DNA of 64,000 nucleotides, from positions 1 through 64,000 of the forward strand of contig NZ_MVHC01000012.1 in the NCBI RefSeq assembly GCF_002086455.1, in the 5' to 3' direction. Position numbers and translations under genes: made by a program. Under the pieces are notes generated by a model. That model did no database searches. It was given only the letters and a program-made list of their open reading frames with translations, and was not told the DNA's origin. This document shows, piece by piece, positions 40,861 to 49,064 of this stretch; position 1 is the stretch's first letter, and every line of letters begins with the position of its first letter. The DNA comes from Mycolicibacter algericus DSM 45454 (lineage in GTDB: Bacteria; Actinomycetota; Actinomycetes; Mycobacteriales; Mycobacteriaceae).

Positions 40861-42488
40861 CGGGCGAGTTCGACGCGGGTGCCACCGGCGACGATCACCC
40901 CTACGCCACGTGGGACGCCGCCTACGTGTTGGGTTCGTTGTCGAGTGCCGACCGCCGGGAATTCGAGGGGCACCTCGACCGGTGTTCATCGTGTCGAAGT
41001 GCGGTCGCCGAGCTGGCCCCGATCCCCCGGCTGCTGTCGTTGCTCTCACGCGACGACCTGGCCGCCCTCGAGGCGGGCCGGGCACTGCCCGCCCGCCGGG
41101 TCCCGGCGCCGAGCGGCAACGGGTCGGGGCCGCCGGGCACCGGCGAAACGGCTCAACCGGTCGAGACGGTCATGCCGTTCTTCCGGACCCGCAACTACGC
41201 CCCGGTGCCCGACGAGCAGACCGCGTTCGGCCTGCCCGTCGAGGGCGCCATCCCGCCCGAGTTGACCGGCTGGTACCTGCGCAACGGCCCGAACCCGCGC
41301 ACCGCCACGGGTCATTGGTGCATCGGCGACGGCATGGTCCACGGCATCCGGTTGGAGCGCGGCCGGGCCGCCTGGTACCGCAACCGCTGGGTGCACACCG
41401 ACAGTTTCGACCGCCCGTTCCCGGTGTACGGGGCCGGAGGCCGCCGCAACCTGCGCTCCAGCGTGGCCAACACTCACGTGGTACGACACGCCGGGAGGAC
41501 CCTGGCCCTGATGGAGACGTCCCTGCCGTACCAGATCACCAACGACCTGAAGACGTTGGGCGCCTACGATTTCGGCGGCAAATTGGCCGACGCAATGAAC
41601 GCCCATCCCAAAATCTGCCCGGACACCGGTGAGCTGCACTTCTTCGGCTACGGCAGCCTGGTGCAGCCGCACGTCACCTATCACCGTGCCGACGCCGTCG
41701 GCGAGCTCATCCTGAGCCGTCCGATCGACGTTCCGGCGCTGACCCTGATGCACGACTTCGCACTGACCGCCCGGCACATCGTGTTCCTGGACCTACCGGT
41801 GCTGTTCGATTTGAGCCTGGCCCTGACCATGGACGCCGGCCAGGACCTGCCCTACCGGTGGGACGACTCCTACGGTGCGCGCCTGGGGGTGCTGCGCCGC
41901 GACGACCCGTACGGCGCGGTGCGCTGGTTCGAGGTCGACCCCTGCTACGTCTTTCACATCGCCAACGCCTACGACGTGACGTCAGCAGACGGCGATTCCA
42001 TTGTGCTGCAAGTGATCCGGTACCCCGAGTTGTGGCGCGACGACAGTGTTTTCGATGACGCCGCCACGCTGTGGCGCTGGACGATCGACCTGGCGGACGG
42101 CTCCGTCGAACAAACCCAACTCGACGACCGCGGGGTGGAATTCCCGCGTATCGACGACCGGCGCTCCGGTCGGCGGGCTCGGTACGCCGTCACCGTCGGC
42201 ACCAACACGCTGGTCCGCTATGACCTCGACAACGGCAGCGCCGAGGAACACCGGTTCGTCAGCGACGGTGTGCGCGGCACCGCCGATGAGGCGATCTTCG
42301 TCGCGGCCGACGGCGGGCCCGACGACGAGCTGGCCGGGTGGTACCTGAGCTACGTCTACGACCCGGCCCGCGACGCCAGCGACCTGGTGATCATCGACGC
42401 CGCCGATTTCGCTGGTGATCCGGTGGCCCGAATCCGGTTGCCGAGACGGGTACCGCACGGGTTCCACGGCAACTGGCTCGGGGACTGA
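40857..42488 (+). CDS. Zinc anti-sigma domain fused to carotenoid cleavage oxygenase
   Basis: A 543-residue two-domain protein. Residues 14-60 are a zinc anti-sigma (ZAS) domain with His39-x3-Cys43-x2-Cys46, aligned without gaps to the anti-sigma at 43072. After a Pro/Gly-rich linker (75-110) comes a full RPE65-type carotenoid cleavage oxygenase (113-543, 'NYAPVPDE', 'LRNGPNP') with the four iron His: 250, 299, 367 and 537. No membrane helix replaces the one lost from the anti-sigma, so it should be cytoplasmic. Inference: enzyme state or substrate could control sigma release. An ATG at 41172 could yield a separate oxygenase but lacks a ribosome binding site. An assembly error is possible but the frame is clean. 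Confidence 0.88.
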   Translation: MTGEFDAGATGDDHPYATWDAAYVLGSLSSADRREFEGHLDRCSSCRSAVAELAPIPRLLSLLSRDDLAALEAGRALPARRVPAPSGNGSGPPGTGETAQPVETVMPFFRTRNYAPVPDEQTAFGLPVEGAIPPELTGWYLRNGPNPRTATGHWCIGDGMVHGIRLERGRAAWYRNRWVHTDSFDRPFPVYGAGGRRNLRSSVANTHVVRHAGRTLALMETSLPYQITNDLKTLGAYDFGGKLADAMNAHPKICPDTGELHFFGYGSLVQPHVTYHRADAVGELILSRPIDVPALTLMHDFALTARHIVFLDLPVLFDLSLALTMDAGQDLPYRWDDSYGARLGVLRRDDPYGAVRWFEVDPCYVFHIANAYDVTSADGDSIVLQVIRYPELWRDDSVFDDAATLWRWTIDLADGSVEQTQLDDRGVEFPRIDDRRSGRRARYAVTVGTNTLVRYDLDNGSAEEHRFVSDGVRGTADEAIFVAADGGPDDELAGWYLSYVYDPARDASDLVIIDAADFAGDPVARIRLPRRVPHGFHGNWLGD

Positions 42489-42499
42489 CCGCGCGACAG

Positions 42500-42527
42500 T
42501 GAACCAGCCGGGGTCGCCGATCGTGTC
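42500..42527 (+). promoter_or_regulatory. SigL-type promoter P2 (second ECF sigma gene)
   Basis: TGAACC (42500-42505), 16 bases, CGTGTC (42522-42527), 20 bases before the ATG at 42548, followed by GGAGG at 42534-42538. This is the closest of the four to the published M. tuberculosis SigL sequence and starts 12 bases after the oxygenase stop. Confidence 0.82.
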
Positions 42528-42547
42528 ATCACCGGAGGTCTTATCGC

Positions 42548-43075
42548 ATGGCCGTCGCCGCCGGAACCGTCACCGACCGCAGCCCGAGAGATGCGCTGGT
42601 CGGGGTGCTCTACGCCGAGCACGCGGCCGCCCTCCGGCGATATGCACTGCGGTTGACCGGCGACCGGGGCCGGGCCGACGACATCGTCCAGGAGACGCTG
42701 TTGCGGGCCTGGAAGCACCTCGAGGTCACCGGCAATTCCGCCCGCGCCTGGCTGTTCACCGTCGCCCGCCACCTGATCATCGACCAGAGCCGCAGCGCCC
42801 AGGCGCGCCACGAGGTCGGCTTGCTCGACGGCGTCCCCGAGCAGGCCGGCCCCGACGAGATCAACGCGACACTGGACCGGATGCTGATCGCCGAAGCGGT
42901 CACCCGGTTGTCGCCCGAGCATCGCGAGGTGATCTGCCGGTCGTACTACCACGGCTGGACCACCGCGCTGATCGCCGCCGATCTCGGGATCGCCGAAGGA
43001 ACCGTGAAGTCGCGGCTGCACTATGCGGTACGCGCACTGCGACGCGCCCTGCAGGAGATGGGAGTGGCCCGGTGA
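42548..43075 (+). CDS. ECF sigma factor, SigL-like (second copy)
   Basis: 175 residues with region 2 ('[40 protein letters not shown]', '[18 protein letters not shown]') and region 4 ('[52 protein letters not shown]'). It is clearly paralogous to the copy at 40351 and both resemble SigL. GGAGG precedes the ATG, and the stop overlaps the anti-sigma start (GTGA). Its own promoter P2 carries the shared pattern, indicating autoregulation. Confidence 0.92.
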   Translation: MAVAAGTVTDRSPRDALVGVLYAEHAAALRRYALRLTGDRGRADDIVQETLLRAWKHLEVTGNSARAWLFTVARHLIIDQSRSAQARHEVGLLDGVPEQAGPDEINATLDRMLIAEAVTRLSPEHREVICRSYYHGWTTALIAADLGIAEGTVKSRLHYAVRALRRALQEMGVAR

Positions 43076-43755
43076 CACAGCAAAGGCCCGATGCGGGCCG
43101 CGGGGTTGCGCACACCTACGCGATGTGGGACGCCGCCTACGTGTTGGGGGCGTTGTCGACGGCCGAACGGGCCGAGTTCGAGGGCCACCTGATCGGGTGT
43201 CCGTGGTGCCAGAGCGCGGTCGCCGAACTTGAGGGAATGTCCGAGCTGCTGTCGCACCTGGACCTCGACCTGGTGGCGGCTCTGGACCCGGACGATGAGG
43301 ATGATCAGCTGCCGGCGCCGGTGCCGCCGGCCCGGAACGGGCGCCGGCTGCGGCTGTCCTGGGTGGGCACCGCGGCTGCGGCTGCGGCGGTGGCGGTGGC
43401 CGTGTTCGTGGGTGTCGCCGGTCAGTCCGCTCCGCCCCCGGATGCCACCGCGGTGCCGATGCTCCAGGTGCACACCGCGCTGCTGGCCTCCACGGTGTCG
43501 GTGAGCGACATGGATTGGGGAACGCTGATCGAGCTGCGCTGCGTCTGCCTGGCCGACAGCAGCGCCCCGCATGACCTGCTGGCGCTGGTGGTGGTGGGCC
43601 GCGACGGCAGCCGCAACCGGCTGGCGAGCTGGGTGGCCCATCCCGGGCACACCGCGACACCCACCGGCAGCACCTCGATGTCGGTCGATCAGATCGCCTC
43701 GGTCCAGGTGGTCTCCGCCGACAGCGACGAGGTGCTGTTGCAACGCACGCTGTGA
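43072..43755 (+). CDS. RslA-like zinc anti-sigma factor, one-pass membrane protein
   Basis: 227 residues. N-terminal ZAS domain with His39-x3-Cys43-x2-Cys46 binds and holds the sigma factor; a Pro/Asp-rich linker leads to one membrane helix ('WVGTAAAAAAVAVAVFVGVAG', about 107-127) and an outer domain of 100 residues. In M. tuberculosis RslA oxidation of the Cys pair releases SigL, so redox sensing is likely here too. It starts at a GTG overlapping the sigma stop. The outer domain contains a Cys pair ('LRCVCLA') that might also respond to redox state. Confidence 0.9.
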   Translation: MTQQRPDAGRGVAHTYAMWDAAYVLGALSTAERAEFEGHLIGCPWCQSAVAELEGMSELLSHLDLDLVAALDPDDEDDQLPAPVPPARNGRRLRLSWVGTAAAAAAVAVAVFVGVAGQSAPPPDATAVPMLQVHTALLASTVSVSDMDWGTLIELRCVCLADSSAPHDLLALVVVGRDGSRNRLASWVAHPGHTATPTGSTSMSVDQIASVQVVSADSDEVLLQRTL

Positions 43756-43761
43756 GTAACC

Positions 43762-44778
43762 TCAGTGCGCCAGGGTGTGCACCATCCCGCCGAAGACACC
43801 CGGCAGGGCCGCACATGCGGGCACGATCGCCCGCCGGGTGGCGCGCGGGGCGCTGGCCAGCACCAGGGCGCGGGTCACCAGGCGGTAGTGGCGGGTGAGC
43901 CGGTGCCAGGCCCGCTCGTAGGACGCCGGGGCGTCGGCGGCGATCGCGTCCACCGCCGCGGCGGCCTGCTTGACGGCCAGGCTGATGCCTTCGCCGGTCA
44001 AGGCGTCCTCGTACCCGGCGGCATCGCCGACCAGCAGCACCCGCCCGGCGACGCGGCGGGCAACGACCTGTCGCAGCGGGCCGCAGCCGCGGGCCGCCCC
44101 GGCCTCAGCGTCCCGCAGATGGTGCGCCAGCCACGGGAACCAGTCCAGGTCGGGTCGGCGCGAGGACAAGATGGCCACGCCCACCAGATCGGGCTGCACC
44201 GGTGTGACATACGCCTCGCCCCACTGCGACCAGTGCACCTCGACGAACTCCGACCACGCCGGGACGGTGTAGTGCCGGCGCACGCCGTAGCGCCGGGGCG
44301 AGCCGGCTACCGCCGGGATTCCGACCGCGCGGCGGACCACCGAGTGCAGCCCGTCGGCACCGATCAACCACCGTGCCCGGATCCCGGCCGCCGCCACCGC
44401 GCACCGGTCCTGTTCGACATCGGAGATCCGTCGAGCAACCCATTGGGCGCCTTGCGCTTTGGCCTGTTCGGTGAGCGCTGCCTGAAGCGTGGTGCGCCGC
44501 ACTCCCTGCCCCGGCGGACCGGTGAACCGCGCCTCGGCTCGGTGCCGCTGCCCCACGTAGGCGATGCCCGCGAGCGCCATTCCGGCCGGGTTGACCCCGA
44601 GAGCGGCCAGCTCGGCCACCCCACCGGGCATCAGCCCCTCGCCGCACGCCTTGTCGATCGGGTCGGGACGTGGTTCGGCCACGATCACCGAAAGTCCTTG
44701 CCGGCGCGCGCACAACGCGGCGGCCAGTCCGCCCGGCCCGCCGCCGGCGACCAGCACGTCGGCGTCACAGGTCGTCAT
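43762..44778 (-). CDS. FAD-dependent oxidoreductase (geranylgeranyl-reductase-like), Rv1138c-like
   Basis: 338 residues with an N-terminal FAD motif 'VLVAGGGPGGLAAALCARRQG', an adjacent 'DKACGEGLMPGG' (the CxxG pattern of geranylgeranyl reductases), 'LIGADGLHSVVRRAVG' and 'VLLVGDAAGYEDALTGEGISLAV'. Enzymes of this type hydroxylate or reduce prenyl and polyketide rings. It is the last gene of the PKS-methyltransferase-oxidoreductase operon and overlaps the methyltransferase stop (ATGA). In M. tuberculosis the Rv1139c-Rv1138c pair is a SigL target. In Streptomyces srsC plays the matching role after the type III PKS srsA. Confidence 0.85.
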   Translation of the reverse strand: MTTCDADVLVAGGGPGGLAAALCARRQGLSVIVAEPRPDPIDKACGEGLMPGGVAELAALGVNPAGMALAGIAYVGQRHRAEARFTGPPGQGVRRTTLQAALTEQAKAQGAQWVARRISDVEQDRCAVAAAGIRARWLIGADGLHSVVRRAVGIPAVAGSPRRYGVRRHYTVPAWSEFVEVHWSQWGEAYVTPVQPDLVGVAILSSRRPDLDWFPWLAHHLRDAEAGAARGCGPLRQVVARRVAGRVLLVGDAAGYEDALTGEGISLAVKQAAAAVDAIAADAPASYERAWHRLTRHYRLVTRALVLASAPRATRRAIVPACAALPGVFGGMVHTLAH

Positions 44779-45284
44779 GCATACCCCAGCGCGGTGTTCT
44801 CCACCCGGATCCGGACCACCAGCAGCACCGCATTGGCCACACCGAAACCGATGGCGGTCAGCCAGGCGGAATGAACCAACGGCAGGGCCAGTCCTTCAAC
44901 CATCACCGCCACGTAATTGGGGTGGCGCAGCCATCGGTAGGGGCCGCGGCGCACCAGCGGCGAGCCCGGGATCACGATCACCCGGGTGTTCCACCGGGGC
45001 CCGAGCGTGCCGATACACCACCAGCGCAGCGCCTGGCCGGCGGCCACCACCGCCAGCATCGGCCAGCCGAGCCGCGGGATGAACACCCGATGCGCGGCCC
45101 ACACCTCGATCAGGCAGCCGGCCAGCAGGGCCCCGTGCAGCACCACCATCACCGGGTAGTGGCCGCGCCCGAACTCTTCACCACCCTGGGAAAAAGCCCA
45201 ACCGGCGTTGCGACGCGACACCAGCAACTCCACCAACCGTTCGATCCCGACCGCGACGATCAACAGGGTGTACATCGGCGTCAC
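44775..45284 (-). CDS. Isoprenylcysteine-carboxyl-methyltransferase-like enzyme, Rv1139c-like
   Basis: 169-residue membrane protein with four or five helices and the ICMT/PEMT signature 'RRGPYRWLRHPNYVAVMVEGLALPLV'. In bacterial polyketide clusters (srsB in Streptomyces griseus) such enzymes O-methylate an alkylresorcinol, not protein. Its start overlaps the PKS stop and its stop overlaps the oxidoreductase start, so the three are made in coupled fashion. Confidence 0.87.
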   Translation of the reverse strand: MTPMYTLLIVAVGIERLVELLVSRRNAGWAFSQGGEEFGRGHYPVMVVLHGALLAGCLIEVWAAHRVFIPRLGWPMLAVVAAGQALRWWCIGTLGPRWNTRVIVIPGSPLVRRGPYRWLRHPNYVAVMVEGLALPLVHSAWLTAIGFGVANAVLLVVRIRVENTALGYA

Positions 45285-46321
45285 CAGCGCAACAGGACGA
45301 GTTCGGAGCAGAACGCCGGACCCATGGCCATGATCAAGCCGACCGACCCCGGCGGCGGCGGATCGTCCAGCGTCTCGCGCAGCACGTCGAGCACCGACAC
45401 CGACGACAGATTCCCGTTGTCCCGTAATGAGTTCCGGGTCAGATCCAACGCATCGGCATGCAGGCCCAAGCCGTTTTCGACGGCTTCGATCACCCGTGGT
45501 CCGCCCGGATGGCAGATCCAGCAGGCGACGTCGGCGACCGACAGTCCGTTGTCGGAGAGGAATTCGCGCACGTCTTCACCGAGGTATTTCTCGGCGACGG
45601 TCGCCACGTCGGCGGACAGGATGATCCGGAATCCGTCGCTGCCGATATGCCATCCCATGACGTCCTCGGTGTCGGGGTACAGGTGACTGCGGGTGGCCAG
45701 CAGCGTCGGCCCGGCTGGCGGGCGTTCGGCGCCGGTCGCGATGACCGCCGCGGCGCCGTCGCCGAATAGGCTGGACGCGACCAGATTGGCGACCGAGTGA
45801 TCGTTGCGCTGAATGGTCAACGAGCACAGTTCAACTGCGAGCAGCGCCGCCACATGACCGGGAAAGGCCCGCAGATAGTCGTGCATGCGGGCCACCCCGG
45901 CGGCACCGGCGACACAGCCGAGCCCGAACAGCGGGACCCGCTTCACATCGGGGCGCAGCCCGACCCGCTTGGCCAGCCGCGCCTCCAGTGTCGGGACGGC
46001 GAGCCCGGTCACCGTCGTCGACAAGACGACATCGACCTCGGTCGGCTCGAGACCGGCCGACTCCAGCGCCGACAACAGTGCTCGCTCACCGAGTTCCAGT
46101 GCCACGTCGAGATAGACGTCGTTGGCCTCGGTGAACCCGCTCAGCTCGCGGTAGCGCTCCAACGGCAGCGCCAGCCGCCGGGTGGCGACCCCGCTGGCGG
46201 CACCGAAGCGCCGAAACTCCGGTCCCGCGAGGCCCGCCAGAGCCGCGGTCAGCTCTTCTTGGCGGTAGCGGTGCGGCGGAAACGCGACGGTGGCCGAGGC
46301 GATGGCAGGAAATGTAGTCAC
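45281..46321 (-). CDS. Type III polyketide synthase, Pks10-like
   Basis: 346 residues of the chalcone/stilbene synthase superfamily; condenses a fatty acyl-CoA starter with malonyl or methylmalonyl units to a pyrone or resorcinol. Catalytic residues: Cys 136 ('LFGLGCVAGA'), His 271 ('CWICHPGGP') and Asn 304 ('NGNLSS'), with the family 'MGP' loop near the C-terminus. It is like the mycobacterial Pks10/Pks11 group. The GTG at 46321 lies just seven bases after the CGTAAT of promoter P4, so the mRNA is probably leaderless. Confidence 0.92.
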   Translation of the reverse strand: MTTFPAIASATVAFPPHRYRQEELTAALAGLAGPEFRRFGAASGVATRRLALPLERYRELSGFTEANDVYLDVALELGERALLSALESAGLEPTEVDVVLSTTVTGLAVPTLEARLAKRVGLRPDVKRVPLFGLGCVAGAAGVARMHDYLRAFPGHVAALLAVELCSLTIQRNDHSVANLVASSLFGDGAAAVIATGAERPPAGPTLLATRSHLYPDTEDVMGWHIGSDGFRIILSADVATVAEKYLGEDVREFLSDNGLSVADVACWICHPGGPRVIEAVENGLGLHADALDLTRNSLRDNGNLSSVSVLDVLRETLDDPPPPGSVGLIMAMGPAFCSELVLLRW

Positions 46322-46328
46322 ATCCGGG

Positions 46329-46356
46329 ATTACGCCGTCACCGACTTCAGGGTTCA
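46329..46356 (-). promoter_or_regulatory. SigL-type promoter P4 (PKS operon)
   Basis: On the minus strand TGAACC (46356-46351), 16 bases, CGTAAT (46334-46329). The PKS GTG begins at 46321, seven bases beyond, predicting a leaderless transcript. The promoter faces away from P3 of mmpL, only 26 bases apart. Confidence 0.8.
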
Positions 46357-46381
46357 ACGCGGATCTCAAGGGTGAATCGGG

Positions 46382-46409
46382 TGAACCAAAGTGCCTTGGA
46401 TTCCGTATG
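46382..46409 (+). promoter_or_regulatory. SigL-type promoter P3 (mmpL)
   Basis: TGAACC (46382-46387), 16 bases, CGTATG (46404-46409), about 57 bases before the mmpL ATG. Same spacing as the other three. With P4 it forms a divergent promoter pair for the polyketide operon and the transporter. Confidence 0.8.
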
Positions 46410-46465
46410 TAACTCAGGGATCGTGTGACTCAGAGATCGGCGACACCTACTCGGAAGGATCGGCG

Positions 46466-48832
46466 ATGCTGCGCGGGATCACTTGGGCTGCACTCTCCGC
46501 GCCGCGACGCATGCTCGCCGTGGCCGGCCTGATCCTGATCGCTTCGGCGATCTTCGGCGCACCGGTAGCCGGGAAGCTGTCGGCGGGTGGGTTCAACGAT
46601 CCCGGCTCGGAGTCGGCCCGAGCGGCCCGGATTCTGGTCGACAAGTTCGGCCAGAGCGACCAGCAGATGCTGATCACCGTCACCGACGCCGACGGCGCGA
46701 CGAGCGATCGGGCCGCCTCGGTCGGCATCGCGATCGTCGAACAACTGCGGACCTCGCCGTGGGTTTACGGGACCTCCTCGACGTGGACCAACTCGCCCGG
46801 GCTGGTGAGCACCGACGGCAGATCGGGACTGGTGATCGCCGAGTTGAGGGGCGGGGAGAACAACGCTCAGCACTATGCCAAGTCGCTGCTGGAATCGATG
46901 ACCGCCCTGGGCGTGTACGACCGGGATGGCGTGACCGTCGCAGCCGGCGGCGAAGCGGTGATCTACGCGCAGATCAACGAGCAGAACCAACACGACCTGC
47001 TGGTGATGGAAGCCATCGCGGTGCCGTTGAGCTTTCTGGTGCTGGTCTGGGTGTTCGGCGGGCTGGTCGCCGCGGCGCTGCCGCTCGCGGTGGCCGCCGT
47101 GGCGATCGTCGGGTCGATGACCATCCTGCGGGTGATCACCGCCTACACCGACGTGTCGATCTTCGCCCTCAACCTGACCACGGCGATGGGCCTGGCTTTG
47201 GCGATCGACTACACCCTGCTGATCATCAGCCGCTACCGCGACGAACTCGCCACCGGTGCCGCACCCGACGCCGCGCTGACCCGAACCATGGTCACCGCGG
47301 GCCGCACGGTGCTGTTCTCGGCGACCACCGTGGCGTTGTCCATGGCGTTCATGGTGCTGTTCCCGATGTACTTCCTGAAATCGTTCGCCTACGCCGGGGT
47401 GGCCACCGTGGCGTTCGTCGCCTGCGCGGCCATTGTGCTGACCCCGGCGCTGATCGTGGTGCTCGGCGCCCGCCTCGACGCGCTGGACATGCACCGGTTG
47501 GCTCGTCGGCTGCTCAGCCGCGGCGAGCCCGAACCCAAGCCGGTCGAACAGCAGTTCTGGCACCGGTCGACGACCGCGGTGATCCGCCACGCGGTGCCCG
47601 TCGCAGTGGCCGGGGTCACCGTGCTGATGCTGCTGGGGACGCCGTTTCTGGGCGTCAAATGGGGCTTCCCCGATGACCGGGCGCTGCCCCGGTCGGCGTC
47701 GGCGCACCAGGTCGGCGACCGGCTGCGCACCGGGTTCGCCGACGACTCGTCGGCCACCATCAGCGCGGTCGTACCCGAGGCCGCCGGGCTGGCCCCCGGC
47801 GATCTCGAGCGCTATGCGGCCGCCCTGTCGGCGGTGACGCATGTGTCGGCGGTGACCGCGCCGACCGCCACGTTCGTCAACGGGCAGCCGGCGGGGCCAC
47901 CGGCGGCACCGACCGGCCTGGTCGACGGCTTCGCGCTGGTGACCATCGCCAGCACCGCCCCGCTGTTCTCGGCCGACTCCGATGACCAGCTCGATCAACT
48001 GCACCAGATCGCCGGCCCGGCCGGGAAGACGGTCCTGTTCGCCGGGCTGGCGCAGAACAACCGCGACAGCGTGGCCGCCATCACGTCCCGCTTGCCGCTG
48101 GTACTGGGGCTGATCGCGGCCATCACGTTCGTGCTGCTGTTCCTGCTCACCGGCAGCGTGGTGTTGCCGGTGAAAGCACTGGTGCTCAACGTGCTCTCGT
48201 TGACGGCCGCGTTCGGGGCGCTGGTCTGGATCTTCCAGGACGGCCATTTCGGGGCGTTCGGCACGACACCGACCGGGACGCTGGTGGCCAACATGCCGGT
48301 GCTGCTGTTCTGCGTCGCATTCGGATTGTCGATGGACTACGAGGTGTTCCTGATCGCCCGGATCCGGGAGTACTGGCTGGCCTCGGGCCGCACCCCGGCG
48401 GACAACGACGCCAGCGTGGCGCTCGGCCTGGCCCGCACCGGGCGGGTGATCACCGCCGCGGCGCTGGTGATGTCGATATCGTTCGCGGCGCTGATCGCCG
48501 CGCACGTGTCGTTCATGCGGATGTTCGGTGTGGGGCTGACCCTGGCCGTGCTGACCGACGCCACGCTGGTGCGCACGGTGCTGGTGCCGGCCTTCATGCA
48601 CCTGATGGGCCGGGCGAACTGGTGGGCGCCGGGATTACTCGCCCGGCTTCACGACCGGATCGGCATCAGTGAGGACCACACCCCGGAGGCCTCCGCAGCT
48701 GAACGGCACCGCCGGTCCGGGCATCCGCCCGGCGAGCCGGTGTGCGCCGACGGAGCCGACTATCGCGTCCCGGTCAACGGGCGACCGACACCGCGTCACG
48801 CACGGCCGCAGTCAGGCTCCGCTCGTCGCTGA
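46466..48832 (+). CDS. MmpL/RND-family lipid transporter
   Basis: 788 residues with the MmpL plan: one N-terminal helix, a periplasmic loop, six helices, then the pattern again, 12 helices in total. 'ALAIDYTLLIISRYRDEL' (helix 4) and 'GLSMDYEVFLIARIREYW' (helix 10) carry the Asp-Tyr pairs of proton relay. MmpL proteins export complex lipids, and its divergent SigL-type promoter with the PKS operon points to the polyketide product as cargo. ATG at 46466 follows GGAAGGA; an upstream GTG is less likely. The hydrophilic tail of ~60 residues overlaps the antisense 3' end of the next gene by 59 bases. Confidence 0.9.
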   Translation: MLRGITWAALSAPRRMLAVAGLILIASAIFGAPVAGKLSAGGFNDPGSESARAARILVDKFGQSDQQMLITVTDADGATSDRAASVGIAIVEQLRTSPWVYGTSSTWTNSPGLVSTDGRSGLVIAELRGGENNAQHYAKSLLESMTALGVYDRDGVTVAAGGEAVIYAQINEQNQHDLLVMEAIAVPLSFLVLVWVFGGLVAAALPLAVAAVAIVGSMTILRVITAYTDVSIFALNLTTAMGLALAIDYTLLIISRYRDELATGAAPDAALTRTMVTAGRTVLFSATTVALSMAFMVLFPMYFLKSFAYAGVATVAFVACAAIVLTPALIVVLGARLDALDMHRLARRLLSRGEPEPKPVEQQFWHRSTTAVIRHAVPVAVAGVTVLMLLGTPFLGVKWGFPDDRALPRSASAHQVGDRLRTGFADDSSATISAVVPEAAGLAPGDLERYAAALSAVTHVSAVTAPTATFVNGQPAGPPAAPTGLVDGFALVTIASTAPLFSADSDDQLDQLHQIAGPAGKTVLFAGLAQNNRDSVAAITSRLPLVLGLIAAITFVLLFLLTGSVVLPVKALVLNVLSLTAAFGALVWIFQDGHFGAFGTTPTGTLVANMPVLLFCVAFGLSMDYEVFLIARIREYWLASGRTPADNDASVALGLARTGRVITAAALVMSISFAALIAAHVSFMRMFGVGLTLAVLTDATLVRTVLVPAFMHLMGRANWWAPGLLARLHDRIGISEDHTPEASAAERHRRSGHPPGEPVCADGADYRVPVNGRPTPRHARPQSGSARR

Positions 48833-49064
48833 GGTCGATGTCCACCAGGCTGCGACGCGCCCGCGCCACCACGTCCTCCTCATGGGGGACCGGGCACTCC
48901 AGCAGGGGCCGGTAGACGTCGACCACCAGCAGTTGCTGCTCGATGCGGAACGAGAAGCTACGGCCGTCACCGACCTGGCCGAACCCGCTCGCGAACGCGC
49001 CGGTCCAGATCTCCTCGACGAGAAACTCCGAACACTCCAGCTGCCAGTCTTCGGCCACAGTCAT
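48774..49064 (-). CDS. Hypothetical protein, Rv2137c-like
   Basis: 96 residues from the ATG at 49064 (MTVAEDWQLEC). No signal or membrane segment; beta-rich, with 'FGQVGDGRSFSFRIEQQLLVVDVYRPLLE' and a helical C-terminus. By position, divergent from lppL, it corresponds to Rv2137c of M. tuberculosis, which there follows uppP directly. Function unknown. Its 3' end overlaps the mmpL tail. Confidence 0.65.
   Translation of the reverse strand: MTVAEDWQLECSEFLVEEIWTGAFASGFGQVGDGRSFSFRIEQQLLVVDVYRPLLECPVPHEEDVVARARRSLVDIDLSDERSLTAAVRDAVSVAR

Noticed and set aside
41172..42488. Carotenoid oxygenase as a separate gene starting at the internal ATG
   Set aside because: No ribosome binding site precedes it and the frame is open without interruption from the anti-sigma start; kept only as an alternative.
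46132..46159. Another TGAACC inside the PKS coding region on the plus strand
   Set aside because: At a 16-base distance the sequence is GCGCTC, not CGT, and no plus-strand gene starts nearby.
46430..48601. 723-codon open frame opposite mmpL
   Set aside because: Composition is His/Gln/Arg-rich noise on the strand opposite a clear MmpL gene.
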